In this document: in pieces, positions 55,788 to 64,000 of the stretch | Numbering within the stretch: position 1 is the first letter of the stretch | How the letters are laid out: every line of letters begins with the position of its first letter | Assembly (NCBI RefSeq): GCF_030296595.1 | Contig: NZ_AP027731.1 | Location: 1 to 64,000, forward strand | Reading direction: 5' to 3' | Length of the DNA: 64,000 bases | From: Naasia aerilata | Lineage (GTDB): Bacteria; Actinomycetota; Actinomycetes; Actinomycetales; Microbacteriaceae | Made by a program: the position numbers and the translations under genes | The notes under the pieces: generated by a model | What the model was told of the DNA's origin: nothing | The model's database searches: none | Seen by the model: the letters and a program-made list of their open reading frames with translations, nothing else

Positions 55788-56407
55788 GGCGGCCCCTTCT
55801 CGCCGTCGCGCTCGCGGCGACGCTCGTCCTGTCCGGCTGCGGGACGGGCGACTCCTCGTACCCGGCCGCTCTCCGCAGCCAGCTGCAGACCACGGTGCTC
55901 GACGTCTCCACCGCGGCCTCGCAGAACGACCTCCAAGGCGCGCTCAACCACCTCAACGACCTGCAGAACGAGGTGCAGGATGCGCGCGACAGGGGCGACA
56001 TCTCGGAGTCGAAGTACAACACGGTCATGGCCGCCCTCACGATCGTGGCGGCCAAGATCACCGCGAAGATGAGCGCGGCAGGCCAGACGCCCACGCCGCA
56101 GCCGACGAAGAGTACCTCGGGCGGCTCGACCGGCACCAAGCGGACCCAGGCGCCCGACGACACGACGAAGGAGCCCTCGGCTCCCCAGCAGGGCACGTCG
56201 CAGGCGCCCCCGTCGAGCCAGGCGCCCGCGCCGTCGACGCCTGCTGACGACGATTCCGAGTCGGATGACTCCGAGGAGACGGCCACCGCGACTCCCACTC
56301 CGACGGAGACGTCGACCGAGACCTCCACGCCGACCACCGATCCCGTCGAGCCGCCAGCGGACGAGCAGGGCGTCACTCAGCAGCAGACCGCCGGCGAGAC
56401 CCAGTAG
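55784..56407 (+). CDS. Lipoprotein paired with kinase 2
   Basis: A 207-aa protein with a signal peptide and lipobox LVLSGC; the GTG start overlaps the kinase 2 stop and has AGGAGG upstream. Residues 28-94 (LRSQLQTTVLDVSTAA, then ISESKYNTVMAALTIVAAKI) match the helical domain of the 53806 lipoprotein and of kinase 3. The C-terminal half is Pro/Ser/Thr/Glu-rich and probably disordered, which may span the cell wall. It is likely the extracytoplasmic partner of kinase 2. Confidence 0.82.
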   Translation: MRRPLLAVALAATLVLSGCGTGDSSYPAALRSQLQTTVLDVSTAASQNDLQGALNHLNDLQNEVQDARDRGDISESKYNTVMAALTIVAAKITAKMSAAGQTPTPQPTKSTSGGSTGTKRTQAPDDTTKEPSAPQQGTSQAPPSSQAPAPSTPADDDSESDDSEETATATPTPTETSTETSTPTTDPVEPPADEQGVTQQQTAGETQ

Positions 56408-56482
56408 CGAGACCAGGAGCGCGCCGCGGGCGTTCCTCCAGCCGCGCGTGGTAGTCAGGAGCGGACGGAGGGAGGGCAGCAC

Positions 56483-58087
56483 GTGACCGACACCCAGCCG
56501 GTGACCGCCCTTCTCGGCGGCCGATACCGGCTCGGCGGCGTCCTGGGTGCGGGCGGCATGGCGACCGTGCACCGCGCACGGGATGAGCGGCTGGGCCGCG
56601 ACGTCGCCCTCAAGCTCTTCCGGCCCGACGTGGCCGACGCGCAGGACCTGCGCCGCATCTCCTCCGAGATCCGCATGCTGGCCGCGCTCAACCATCCGTC
56701 CCTCGTCACTCTGCACGACGCGAGCACCGGAGAGGCCGGCGAGACCGCCTACCTCGTCCTGGAGCTCGTCGACGGGCCGAACCTGGCGGAGCTGCTCGCC
56801 TCCCGCGGCCTCCCGCCCGCCGAGCTCGCCCGGCTGCTGGCCCAGGTCGCGGACGCGCTGTCCTACATCGGAGCCCGCGGAGTCGTGCACCGCGACGTGA
56901 AGCCGGAGAACATCCTCGTCACCCACGACGCGGACGGTGACCTGCGGGCGAAGCTGGCCGACCTCGGCATCGCGCGCATCGCGGACGAGTCCCGCCTGAC
57001 CACGGCGGGCAGCGTCATCGGCACGGCGCGCTACCTGAGCCCCGAGCAGGTGAACGGCACGCATGTCGGCCCACCGAGCGACCTCTACGCACTCGGCATC
57101 GTGCTCCTCGAGGGGCTCACGGGGGCGCTGGCCTTCCCCGGCACGTCGACCGAATCCGCCGTCGCTCGGACGCTCCGCCGTCCCGCCCTCCCCGGGGGTC
57201 TGTCCGCGGCGGACGAGGAGCTCCTCGCCCGCATGACCGCGGTCGAGCCCGAGGATCGTCCGACGGCACGCGAGGTGCGGGACGGCCTGCTGACCTGGAG
57301 CTCACCCGGCCCCTTCGCGGCGGCGCCCGTCGCGCGCACGCCCACGGCGCCGACGCGGGTGATGCCCGCAGCTGTCGCCCCGCCGGCCGGTGCGACGCGC
57401 GTGCTCCCGGTGGCCGACGCCGCCCCCACGCGATCGTTCCGGCCGCCGCAGCAGGCGCCCGCCTTCCCGGCTCCCGATCCCGTGGCCCCGTCGGAGGGCG
57501 GACCGCCGCGCTCGCGGCACCACCGGGTCGCCTGGTCGGTGCTGCTCGTGCTCCTGCTGGCCGGCAGCTCGATCGGCGTCGTCGCGGCGTGGCCGGCCAT
57601 CGCCGCCTGGGTCGAACCGGGTCCGGCCGAGCCCCCGCCCGCCTACCCCGCCGTGGAGGGCGAGCTGGGCACCGATCTCGGAGTGCTCGAGGCCCAGGTC
57701 GAGGGCGATGGCCTGACGGATGAGCTGACCCTTCAGCTGCGCGACGATGTGCTCGCCGTCGCGACGGCATCGGCGGTGACGGACTACGCATCCGCGGTCA
57801 CCTCGCTGGAGGCGATGGCCTCGCACGTCGATGCCGCGGCGGTGGACGACCACATCAGCTCGGCACGCTACAAGCTCGTGCTGACCGCGATCGAGACGGT
57901 GCGCGGCGACCTCGACGACGCGGTCACCGCGGAGCAGGCCGAGCTCGAGCGGATCCAGCAGGAGCAGCAGCAGGAGCAGGCCGAGCAGAGCGGCGGCATC
58001 TTCGGCGAGCTGCACGACCGGCTGGACCAGTTCGGCCGGGACCTGCAGCGCCAGGTCGAGCGCTGGACCGGCGAGGCCGCGCAGTAG
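56483..58087 (+). CDS. Transmembrane Ser/Thr protein kinase 3 with fused extracytoplasmic domain
   Basis: A 534-aa intact kinase. The catalytic domain has LGAGGMATVHRA, K44, HRDVKPENI with D138, DLGIARIAD and IGTARYLSPEQV. A linker and one membrane segment (SVLLVLLLAGSSIGVVAAW) lead to an outside region of about 150 residues. This starts with the tail motif YPAVEGELGTDLGVLE seen at the very end of kinases 1 and 2 and then continues into LRDDVLAVATASAVTDYAS and ISSARYKLVLTAIETVRGDL, the domain that is a separate lipoprotein in the other two modules. A Gln-rich coiled coil ends it. Confidence 0.93.
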   Translation: MTDTQPVTALLGGRYRLGGVLGAGGMATVHRARDERLGRDVALKLFRPDVADAQDLRRISSEIRMLAALNHPSLVTLHDASTGEAGETAYLVLELVDGPNLAELLASRGLPPAELARLLAQVADALSYIGARGVVHRDVKPENILVTHDADGDLRAKLADLGIARIADESRLTTAGSVIGTARYLSPEQVNGTHVGPPSDLYALGIVLLEGLTGALAFPGTSTESAVARTLRRPALPGGLSAADEELLARMTAVEPEDRPTAREVRDGLLTWSSPGPFAAAPVARTPTAPTRVMPAAVAPPAGATRVLPVADAAPTRSFRPPQQAPAFPAPDPVAPSEGGPPRSRHHRVAWSVLLVLLLAGSSIGVVAAWPAIAAWVEPGPAEPPPAYPAVEGELGTDLGVLEAQVEGDGLTDELTLQLRDDVLAVATASAVTDYASAVTSLEAMASHVDAAAVDDHISSARYKLVLTAIETVRGDLDDAVTAEQAELERIQQEQQQEQAEQSGGIFGELHDRLDQFGRDLQRQVERWTGEAAQ

Positions 58088-58108
58088 CCCACCCCGAGCC
58101 AGGCCGGG

Positions 58109-59188
58109 TCAGGCGAGGAGGCGGTCGGCCTCGGCGCGGGCCCAGCGCTCGGTCTCGAGGAGCGCATCGAGGGTGAGCTCGCCGCGGTCCGGGGTGTACC
58201 GGTCGAGGACCGCCTGCACCGTGTCGAGGATGCCGAGGAACGGGATCCGCCCCGCGTGGAACGCGGTCACCGCCTGCTCGTTCGCCGCGTTGAACACCGC
58301 GGGCGTCGCCCCACCCGCTCGCCCGACCGTCTTCGCGAGCTCCACCGCCGGGAACGCCGCCGAGTCGAGCGGCTCGAACGTCCACATGGAGGCCGTGGTC
58401 CAGTCGAGCGGGACGCCGACGCCCGCGACGCGGTGCGGCCAGTCCAGGCCGAGCGAGATCGGCAGGCGCATGTTCGGCGGAGACGCCTGCGCGATGGTCG
58501 AACCGTCCGCGAACTCGACCATGGAGTGCACGATCGACTGCGGGTGCACGGTCACGTCGATGCGGTCGTACGGGACGCCGAAGAGCAGCGACGCCTCGAT
58601 GACCTCGAGACCCTTGTTGACGAGCGTGGCCGAGTTCGTCGTGATCACGAGGCCCATGTCCCAGGTGGGGTGCGCGAGCGCCTCGGCCGGCGTCACGTCG
58701 CGCAGCTCCTCCCGGCGGCGACCGCGGAAGGGACCGCCCGACGCCGTCAGCACGAGCCGTCGCACCTCGTGCGGCTCCCCCGCCCGCAGCGCCTGCGCGA
58801 TCGCCGAGTGCTCCGAGTCGACCGGGACGATCTGCCCGGGCGCCGCGAGGCGCGTGACCAGGTCCCCGCCCACTATGAGGGACTCCTTGTTGGCGAGCGC
58901 CAGGGTCCGCCCCGCCTCGAGCGCGGCGAGGGTCGGCGCGAGGCCGACGGACCCGGTGATGCCGTTGAGCACCACGTCGCACTCGATGTCCCGAACCAGC
59001 TGGGCGGCCTCCGCGGCGCCGAGTGCGGTGGCCTCGACCCCGAACTCCGCGGCCTGCGCGGCGAGCGCCTCCCGGTTCGATCCGGCGGCCAGCCCCACCA
59101 CCTCGAAGCGCTCCGGATTGTCCCGCACCACGTCGAGAGCCTGGGTTCCGATGGAGCCGGTGGAGCCGAGCAGGATCAGGCGACGCAC
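58109..59188 (-). CDS. dxr: 1-deoxy-D-xylulose 5-phosphate reductoisomerase
   Basis: A 359-aa intact enzyme of the non-mevalonate isoprenoid pathway, making MEP from DXP with NADPH. It shows the cofactor motif [42 protein letters not shown] with metal and substrate residues, [10 protein letters not shown], and [18 protein letters not shown] start at 59188. It is slightly shorter than the E. coli enzyme but normal for actinobacteria. It converges on kinase 3, 21 bp apart. Confidence 0.97.
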   Translation of the reverse strand: MRRLILLGSTGSIGTQALDVVRDNPERFEVVGLAAGSNREALAAQAAEFGVEATALGAAEAAQLVRDIECDVVLNGITGSVGLAPTLAALEAGRTLALANKESLIVGGDLVTRLAAPGQIVPVDSEHSAIAQALRAGEPHEVRRLVLTASGGPFRGRRREELRDVTPAEALAHPTWDMGLVITTNSATLVNKGLEVIEASLLFGVPYDRIDVTVHPQSIVHSMVEFADGSTIAQASPPNMRLPISLGLDWPHRVAGVGVPLDWTTASMWTFEPLDSAAFPAVELAKTVGRAGGATPAVFNAANEQAVTAFHAGRIPFLGILDTVQAVLDRYTPDRGELTLDALLETERWARAEADRLLA

Positions 59189-59272
59189 CCGCCCATCCTG
59201 TCACCCGGCCGACCGGCGCGGCACGCGTCGCGACGCCGCCCGCGCCGTTGGACGGCGGCTTAGGGTGTCAGC

Positions 59273-60181
59273 GTGTTGCGCGAGGTGGGGGCGGCGGTGC
59301 TCGCCATGACGACGGCGCTCAGCCCGGCCGGACCGGCATCCGGCCTCTCCTCCGGATCCGCCGCTTCCGGGGTCGGGGCGCGGGTGGAGTGGCGGCTGGC
59401 GGACGCCGACGACTTCCGTCCCGGGATGCTGATCAGCGACGACCGCTTCTACGACGACCGGGCCATGGATGCGGAGGCGATCCAGCGGTTCCTCGAGCGG
59501 ACGCCCTGCCTGCCGGAGGACGGCGCCCCCTGCCTGTCGGACTACCGCGAGGACACCCCCGACGTGCCGGATGTCGGCGTCGGGCACTGCGGTGCGTACC
59601 ACGGGGGCGCCGGCCAGCGAGCGGCGGACATCCTCGCCGAGGCCGGACAGGCGTGCGGCATGAACCCGCAGGTCCTCCTCGTCCTGCTGCAGAAGGAGCA
59701 GTCGCTCGTGACCCGGCCGAGCACCGACGGCTACCTGCGCGCGACCGGCTACGCCTGCCCGGACACCGCAGACTGCGACGCGGACTACTTCGGCTTCTTC
59801 AACCAGGTCTACAACGCGGCGTGGCAGTTCCGGCAGTACACCCTCTACCCCTCCGGCCGGGGGTTCGGGGTGGGCACGGTGGAGGTGGCCTACTCCCCCG
59901 ACGCGTCCTGCGGCGCCGCTCCGGTGCGCATCCGCAACCAGGCCACGGCCAACCTCTACAACTACACGCCGTACCAACCCAACCGGGCGGCGCTCGCGTC
60001 GCTGTATGGCGACGGGGACGCCTGCTCCGCCTTCGGCAACCGGAACTTCTGGCGCATCTTCACCGACTGGTTCGGCGATCCCACCGCGGTGCTGCTGCCC
60101 GAGTGGCTGGGGCCGTGCCTCGCGCACGAGGCGGGACGGCCGTGCCTGGAGACCTACTGGGTCGCGCCGCCTCCGCGCTGA
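59273..60181 (+). CDS. Secreted cysteine-rich protein of unknown function
   Basis: A 302-aa protein with a probable N-terminal signal (VGAAVLAMTTALSPAGPASG). The mature part begins with FRPGMLISDDRFYDDRAMD and AIQRFLE, a motif found at the start of secreted actinobacterial cell-wall-associated proteins, and includes MNPQVLLVLLQKEQSLVT and FGFFNQVYNAAWQFRQY, which look like a lysozyme-like or muramidase-like helix pair. It has about 13 cysteines, enough for several disulphides. The GTG start lies six bases after a TAGGGT element, so the mRNA may be leaderless. I cannot assign a reaction. Confidence 0.72.
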   Translation: MLREVGAAVLAMTTALSPAGPASGLSSGSAASGVGARVEWRLADADDFRPGMLISDDRFYDDRAMDAEAIQRFLERTPCLPEDGAPCLSDYREDTPDVPDVGVGHCGAYHGGAGQRAADILAEAGQACGMNPQVLLVLLQKEQSLVTRPSTDGYLRATGYACPDTADCDADYFGFFNQVYNAAWQFRQYTLYPSGRGFGVGTVEVAYSPDASCGAAPVRIRNQATANLYNYTPYQPNRAALASLYGDGDACSAFGNRNFWRIFTDWFGDPTAVLLPEWLGPCLAHEAGRPCLETYWVAPPPR

Positions 60182-60660
60182 CCGGCTTGCTCGGCCACCA
60201 CGATCGTCGGCTCGTGCCGGACGGGGAAGTTGACCGAGGAGGCGATGAAGCACTTCGCGTTGGCCTCGGCGTGCAGCGACCTGGCGAGGTCGGCGTGCGC
60301 GGGGTCCGCGATCTCCACGGTCGGCCGCAGCGTCACCGACACGAAGGCCCCGCCGCCGTCGCGGGTCTGGGTCATCGTGCCCACCGCCTCGTCCCGGTAT
60401 CCCGTGACGACGACGCCGTGCGTCACCGCGACGTGCAGATACGACAGCAGGTGGCACTGGCTGAGCGCCGCGACGAGCAGCTCCTCCGGGTTCCACCGGT
60501 CCGTGTCGCCGCGGAAGGCCCGGTCCGAAGAGCCCGCGAGCGGCGGCTTGCCCTCCGCGCTCACCACGTTGTCCCGGCCGTAGGCGCGATAGTCGCTCGT
60601 CCCCGAGCCCCGGTTCCCGGTCCACTCGACGCCGATCGCGTAGTGGTGGTCGATGTTCAC
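60154..60660 (-). CDS. OsmC-family peroxiredoxin-like protein
   Basis: A 168-aa OsmC/Ohr-fold protein with C69 in LSQCHLLSYLH and C137 in AKCFIASSVNFPV, the two positions expected for reactive cysteines of OsmC proteins, which reduce organic hydroperoxides. NPEELLVAALSQCH is the family's core. GTG start. Its 3' end overlaps the end of the secreted-protein gene tail to tail by 28 bp. Confidence 0.9.
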   Translation of the reverse strand: MNIDHHYAIGVEWTGNRGSGTSDYRAYGRDNVVSAEGKPPLAGSSDRAFRGDTDRWNPEELLVAALSQCHLLSYLHVAVTHGVVVTGYRDEAVGTMTQTRDGGGAFVSVTLRPTVEIADPAHADLARSLHAEANAKCFIASSVNFPVRHEPTIVVAEQAGQRGGGATQ

Positions 60661-60763
60661 CCGGGAAGACTAGCCGCAGCGCCTCTCCGGGGTTTCCTGG
60701 GAGTACTCTGACGGCTCATCGGACCTTCCGCCGGTCCTCCGGAGGGCGGTCCGGGGCCCGGCG

Positions 60764-60769
60764 TAGACT
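60764..60769 (+). promoter_or_regulatory. Probable -10 element of a leaderless aminotransferase mRNA
   Basis: TAGACT ends nine bases before ATG 60779, and no Shine-Dalgarno sequence lies between. Transcription would then start at or very near the start codon, as in many actinobacterial leaderless genes. Confidence 0.45.
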
Positions 60770-60778
60770 CGCCGAATC

Positions 60779-62151
60779 ATGACTGACACGCTCCTCGAGA
60801 CCTCGTCCGCATCGAACTCGGAGACCGCGATCCCGGCCCGCCGCGAGGTGGTCACCGCGATCCCCGGTCCGAAGTCCCAGGCCCTTCACGAGCGCCGCAC
60901 GAAGGTCGTCCCGCCCGGCGTGCACTCGACCCTCCCGGTCTACATCGAGCGCGCGAGCGGCGCGATCCTCCGCGATGTCGACGGTAACTCCTTCATCGAC
61001 CTCGGCGCCGGCATCGGCGTCACCACGGTCGGCCACTCCCGCGAGACCGTCGTGAACGCGGCGAAGGCGCAGCTGGACAGCTTCCTGCACACCCTCTTCA
61101 CCATCACGCCGTACGAGTCCTACGTGCGCGTGGCGGAGCTCCTCGCCGAGCACACGCCCGGCGACCACGAGAAGCACACGGTTCTCGTCAACTCGGGCGC
61201 CGAAGCCGTCGAGAACGGCGTCAAGATCGCGCGCAAGTACACGGGCCGTCGCGGCGTCGCGGTCCTCGAGCACGCGTACCACGGGCGCACCAACCTGACG
61301 ATGGCGATGAACTACAAGGCCGCGCCCTACGCGACCGGCTTCGGCCCGCTCGCGGGCGACGTGTTCCATGCCCCGTCCTCCTACCCGTACCGCGACGGGC
61401 TCTCGGGCGCCGCGGCCGCGGCCCGCACGATCGGCTACCTCGAGAAGCACGTGGGGGCCACCGACCTCGCCGCGCTCGTCGTCGAGCCGATCCAGGGCGA
61501 GGGCGGCTTCCAGACGCCGGCCGAGGGCTACCTGCCCGCGCTGCAGGAGTGGGCGACGAAGAACGGCGTCGTGCTCATCGCCGACGAGATCCAGAGCGGC
61601 ATGGGCCGCACAGGCCGCTACTTCGCGAGCGAGCACTTCGGCCTCGTGCCCGACCTGCTGCTGTCGGCCAAGGGCATCGCCGCCGGCCTCCCCTTGCCGC
61701 GGTCACCGGCCGTGCCGAGATCATGGACGCCGCCCAGCCCGGTGGACTCGGCGGGACCTTCGGCGGCAACCCCGTCGCCGCCGCGGCGTCGGTCGCCGTG
61801 TTCGAGCTCATCGAGCAGGACGGCCTCCTCGCGGAGGGCGAGCGCATCGGACGGACCCTGACGGCGGGACTCACCGCGCTGCAGGCCAAGCACGACATCA
61901 TCGGCGACATCCGCGGCCGCGGCGCGATGATGGCGATCGAGCTCGTTCAGCCCGGCACCGCCGGGACCACGAAGGTGCCGAACCCCGAGGCGGTCACCGC
62001 CCTTGCTGCGCACGCCGCGCAGAACGGCGTCCTCGTCCTCACGGCCGGCACCTGGGGCAACGTGCTCCGCTTCCTGCCGAGCCTCGCCATCTCGGACGAG
62101 CTGCTCGAGGACGCGCTGGGCGTGCTCGCCGACGGCTTCGCCTCCCTCTGA
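60779..62151 (+). CDS. gabT: 4-aminobutyrate aminotransferase-like enzyme
   Basis: About 457 aa after repair. Class III PLP aminotransferase: VNSGAEAVENGVKIARKYTG, HAYHGRTNLTMAMN, EPIQGEGGFQTPAEG, IADEIQSGMGRTG and the PLP lysine in LSAKGIAAGLPL. These agree with GabT, which moves the amino group of GABA to 2-oxoglutarate. One base is missing near 61690-61693 (CCCC). The start has no RBS and appears leaderless. With the PotC-like permease downstream it may belong to polyamine/GABA use. Confidence 0.88.
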
Positions 62152-62191
62152 CCCCGGTGTCGAGGAGAACGCACAGCACGAGCACGCCTCG

Positions 62192-63193
62192 ATGACGGCC
62201 CCGAAGGGCACGTTCGCCGCGGAGGCGGCGGGCGAGCTCGCGGTGGTCGAGCGCAGCGGCTTCGTCGAGTCGCGGCACGTCGGCTCGGCCGTGGTCCTCG
62301 GACCCGACGGATCCGTCCTGCGCACGGTTGGCGACCCGGCCGCCGCCGTCTTCCCGCGCTCCACGCTCAAGCCCTTCCAGGCGCTCGCCTCCATCGCGAG
62401 CGGTGCGCAGCTGACCCCTGAGGAGACGGTGCTCGCCACTGCGAGCCACGACGGCACCGCCGAGCACGCGAAGATCGTGCGCGGCATCCTCAAGAAGGGC
62501 GGGCTGCGGCTGTCGAGCCTCCGCTGCCCCGCCGACTGGCCGACCGACCGGGACGCCCGGGACCAGCTCGTGCGGGACGGTCACGGCACGCACCCGATCT
62601 TCCACAACTGCTCCGGCAAGCACGCGGCCATGCTGCTGGCATGCGTCGCGAGCGGCTGGGACCCGCGCACCTACCTCGACCCGGCGCATCCGCTGCAGGA
62701 GCGCGTGCGCGAGGTGATCCAGCGGATGACGGGTGAGCACGTGAGCCGGTCGGGCGTCGACGGCTGCGGCCTCCCGGTGCATGCCCTGTCCCTCACCGGG
62801 CTGGCGGCCGGCTTCGCTCGCGTCCGCACGACCCGCGCCGACTCCCCATGGCCGCTCTACCGGGACGCCGCCGCGCTGACCGAGGCCGTTCTCCAGCGTC
62901 CGTGGCTGATCTCCGGCCGAGGCAGGCCGGACGCCGTCCTCATCGAGGAGCTGGGCGCGCTCGCCAAGGTGGGGGCCGAGGGTGTCCTCGCGGTCGCCCT
63001 CGAGGACGGCACCGCCGTCGCGGTGAAGGTGCTCGACGGCAGCCCCCGCCCGGCCGCGGCGGTCGCGGCGGGCCTCCTCTTCGCGGTGGGCGCGATCGAC
63101 GCCCCCGCCCTCGCGCGCGTCCGCGCCCGCCTCGACCTCGCGGTGCTCGGCGGCGGCGTCCCGGTCGGCGAGCTCCGCGTCACCTGCGCCTGA
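62192..63193 (+). CDS. Asparaginase II-family protein
   Basis: A 333-aa protein of the PF06089-type asparaginase family found in actinobacteria. It shows RSGFVESRHVGSAVVLG, FPRSTLKPFQALA, ATASHDGTAEH, NCSGKHAAMLLAC and GVDGCGLPVHAL. These conserve the Ser-Lys and Cys/Gly-rich blocks that mark the family, which is related to L-asparaginases but not to the E. coli type. ATG 62192 is the first in-frame start after the gabT stop, 40 bp earlier. It probably frees ammonia from asparagine or a related amide. Confidence 0.85.
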   Translation: MTAPKGTFAAEAAGELAVVERSGFVESRHVGSAVVLGPDGSVLRTVGDPAAAVFPRSTLKPFQALASIASGAQLTPEETVLATASHDGTAEHAKIVRGILKKGGLRLSSLRCPADWPTDRDARDQLVRDGHGTHPIFHNCSGKHAAMLLACVASGWDPRTYLDPAHPLQERVREVIQRMTGEHVSRSGVDGCGLPVHALSLTGLAAGFARVRTTRADSPWPLYRDAAALTEAVLQRPWLISGRGRPDAVLIEELGALAKVGAEGVLAVALEDGTAVAVKVLDGSPRPAAAVAAGLLFAVGAIDAPALARVRARLDLAVLGGGVPVGELRVTCA

Positions 63194-63210
63194 GCTCCCG
63201 CGACGCCCGC

Positions 63211-63307
63211 TGATTGAGGAGCCGCGCAGCGGCGTCTCGAAATCCGGGACGGGACGTATGACATGGGCCCTGATTTCGAGACGCGGGCTTCGCCCGCTCC
63301 TCAATCA
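63211..63307. repeat. Intergenic inverted-repeat element with two hairpins
   Basis: Outer ends TGATTGAGGAGC and GCTCCTCAATCA are inverted, as are inner CGTCTCGAAAT and ATTTCGAGACG. Each arm holds its own small hairpin (GCCGC-GCA-GCGGC and CGGGC-TTC-GCCCG). The layout matches REP-like intergenic elements often seen in Microbacteriaceae, and it lies between two convergent genes, where it may also act as a terminator. Only one copy is in the window. Confidence 0.75.
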
Positions 63308-63324
63308 TCGGGAGGGGCGGAACG

Positions 63325-64000
63325 TCAGCGGGCGAGGCGCTTCCGGCGGGCTTGCGCGCTCAGCTGACCGATGAGCACGATCGCGATGGCGAGCAGGAAG
63401 ACCGCCGACGCGATGACGTTGGCCTCCGCGGGGATGCCGCGGGTCGCCGCGGTGTAGATGAACGTCGGGAACGTGTTCACCGACCCCGAGTTGAAGTACG
63501 TGATGATGAAGTCGTCGAAGCTCAGCGAGAACGACAGCAGCGCAGCGGCGAGGATGCCGGGCAGCAGCAGCGGGAACGTGATGCGCCAGAACACCTGGGA
63601 CGACGACCCGTACAGATCCCGACCGGCGTCCTCGAGCGCGGGGTCGAGGCTCGCGACCCGCGCCTTGACCGTGACCACCACGAAGCTGAGGCAGAACATC
63701 GCGTGGGCCACGATGATCGTGCCGAGGCCCTTCGCGATCCCCGCCGAGAGGAACTGGGCGGCGAGGCCCGCTCCGATCACGACCTCGGGCGTCGCCATGG
63801 GCAGGAACAGCAGCAGGTTGGTGGCCGCACGGAACCGGAACCGGTAGCGGACGAGCGCCAGCGCGATCATCGTGCCGAGCACCGTCGCGATGGTCGTCGA
63901 CGTGACGCCGATGAGGAGGCTGTTGCCGAACGCCTCGCAGACCCCCGGCTCGCTGCAGACGTTCAGCCAGTTGTCCAGCGTGAAGCCCCGCCACGCGATG
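63325..64000 (-). CDS. Spermidine/putrescine-type ABC permease (PotC-like), 5'-truncated by the window end
   Basis: The last 225 or so residues of an ABC permease whose start lies beyond the right edge. The visible part begins IAWRGFTLDNWLNVCSEPG and continues through MLGTMIALALVRYRF, FLPMATPEVVIGAGLA, the EAA-type loop LEDAGRDLYGSSSQVFW and FDDFIITYFNSGSVNTFP. The last block is typical of PotC. It should pair with a PotB-like permease and an ATPase upstream, outside the window. Confidence 0.9.
   Translation of the reverse strand, partial: IAWRGFTLDNWLNVCSEPGVCEAFGNSLLIGVTSTTIATVLGTMIALALVRYRFRFRAATNLLLFLPMATPEVVIGAGLAAQFLSAGIAKGLGTIIVAHAMFCLSFVVVTVKARVASLDPALEDAGRDLYGSSSQVFWRITFPLLLPGILAAALLSFSLSFDDFIITYFNSGSVNTFPTFIYTAATRGIPAEANVIASAVFLLAIAIVLIGQLSAQARRKRLAR

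Noticed and set aside
1..64000. tRNA, rRNA, CRISPR arrays, insertion sequences or phage genes
   Set aside because: I looked for tRNA-like cloverleafs, regular spaced repeats, transposase motifs and integrases and saw none. Without tools, a divergent small RNA could be missed.

Overview
The window is about 70 % GC with dense coding, many GTG starts and 4-bp stop/start overlaps. These traits, the actinobacterial-type dxr, M50 protease, ispG, proS and nusA, and a hairpin repeat at 63.2 kb of a kind common in Microbacteriaceae, point to a soil or plant actinobacterium, probably Microbacteriaceae. Genus is not resolvable by eye.

Region 1 (1-31.0 kb) is a large catabolic island that I read as a C-glycoside utilisation locus. 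It holds four pairs of C-glycoside deglycosidase-type subunits (a TIM-barrel alpha and a small DUF6379-type beta each), two pyranose-2-oxidase-like GMC flavoenzymes (glycoside 3-oxidase type), Gfo/Idh/MocA dehydrogenases, two tandem copies of a two-gene TIM-barrel module, and a CUT1 sugar ABC transporter without its ATPase. Candidate aglycone genes are also present: hydantoinase A/B-type subunits, a fumarylacetoacetase-fold hydrolase, two enoyl-CoA hydratases, a thiolase, an aryl-AMP ligase, an SDR and an amidohydrolase. A TrmB-like regulator lies in the middle. A shared operator-like motif sits at five places at the heads of these operons. The proposed flow is uptake, oxidation at sugar C3, C-C cleavage by alpha/beta deglycosidases, 3-keto-sugar processing by TIM-barrel isomerases or lyases, and CoA-dependent aglycone breakdown.

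Region 2 (31.0-37.6 kb) carries nusA, proS and ispG, then a SHOCT membrane protein and a NarL/DesK-type two-component system. Region 3 (37.7-51.0 kb) is a surface polysaccharide locus: a flippase, glycosyltransferases, a polymerase, a methyltransferase, an aminotransferase, two GNAT/FemAB-like transferases and a Wzm/Wzt-type exporter. Region 4 (51.1-60.7 kb) has the M50 site-2 protease and dxr flanking three Ser/Thr kinase genes. Two of the kinases are paired with a lipoprotein gene, and the third carries the lipoprotein's domain fused at its C-terminus. A secreted protein and an OsmC protein follow. Region 5 (60.7-64 kb) has a gabT-like aminotransferase, an asparaginase II-type protein and a PotC-like permease cut by the window end.

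About 30 apparent frameshifts occur across the window, including in ispG, nusA and rseP. Every one is repaired by adding one base, nearly always in a run of G or C. I treat them as homopolymer deletions in the sequence data and annotate the affected genes as intact, giving the approximate position of each break. Repaired lengths match family norms.
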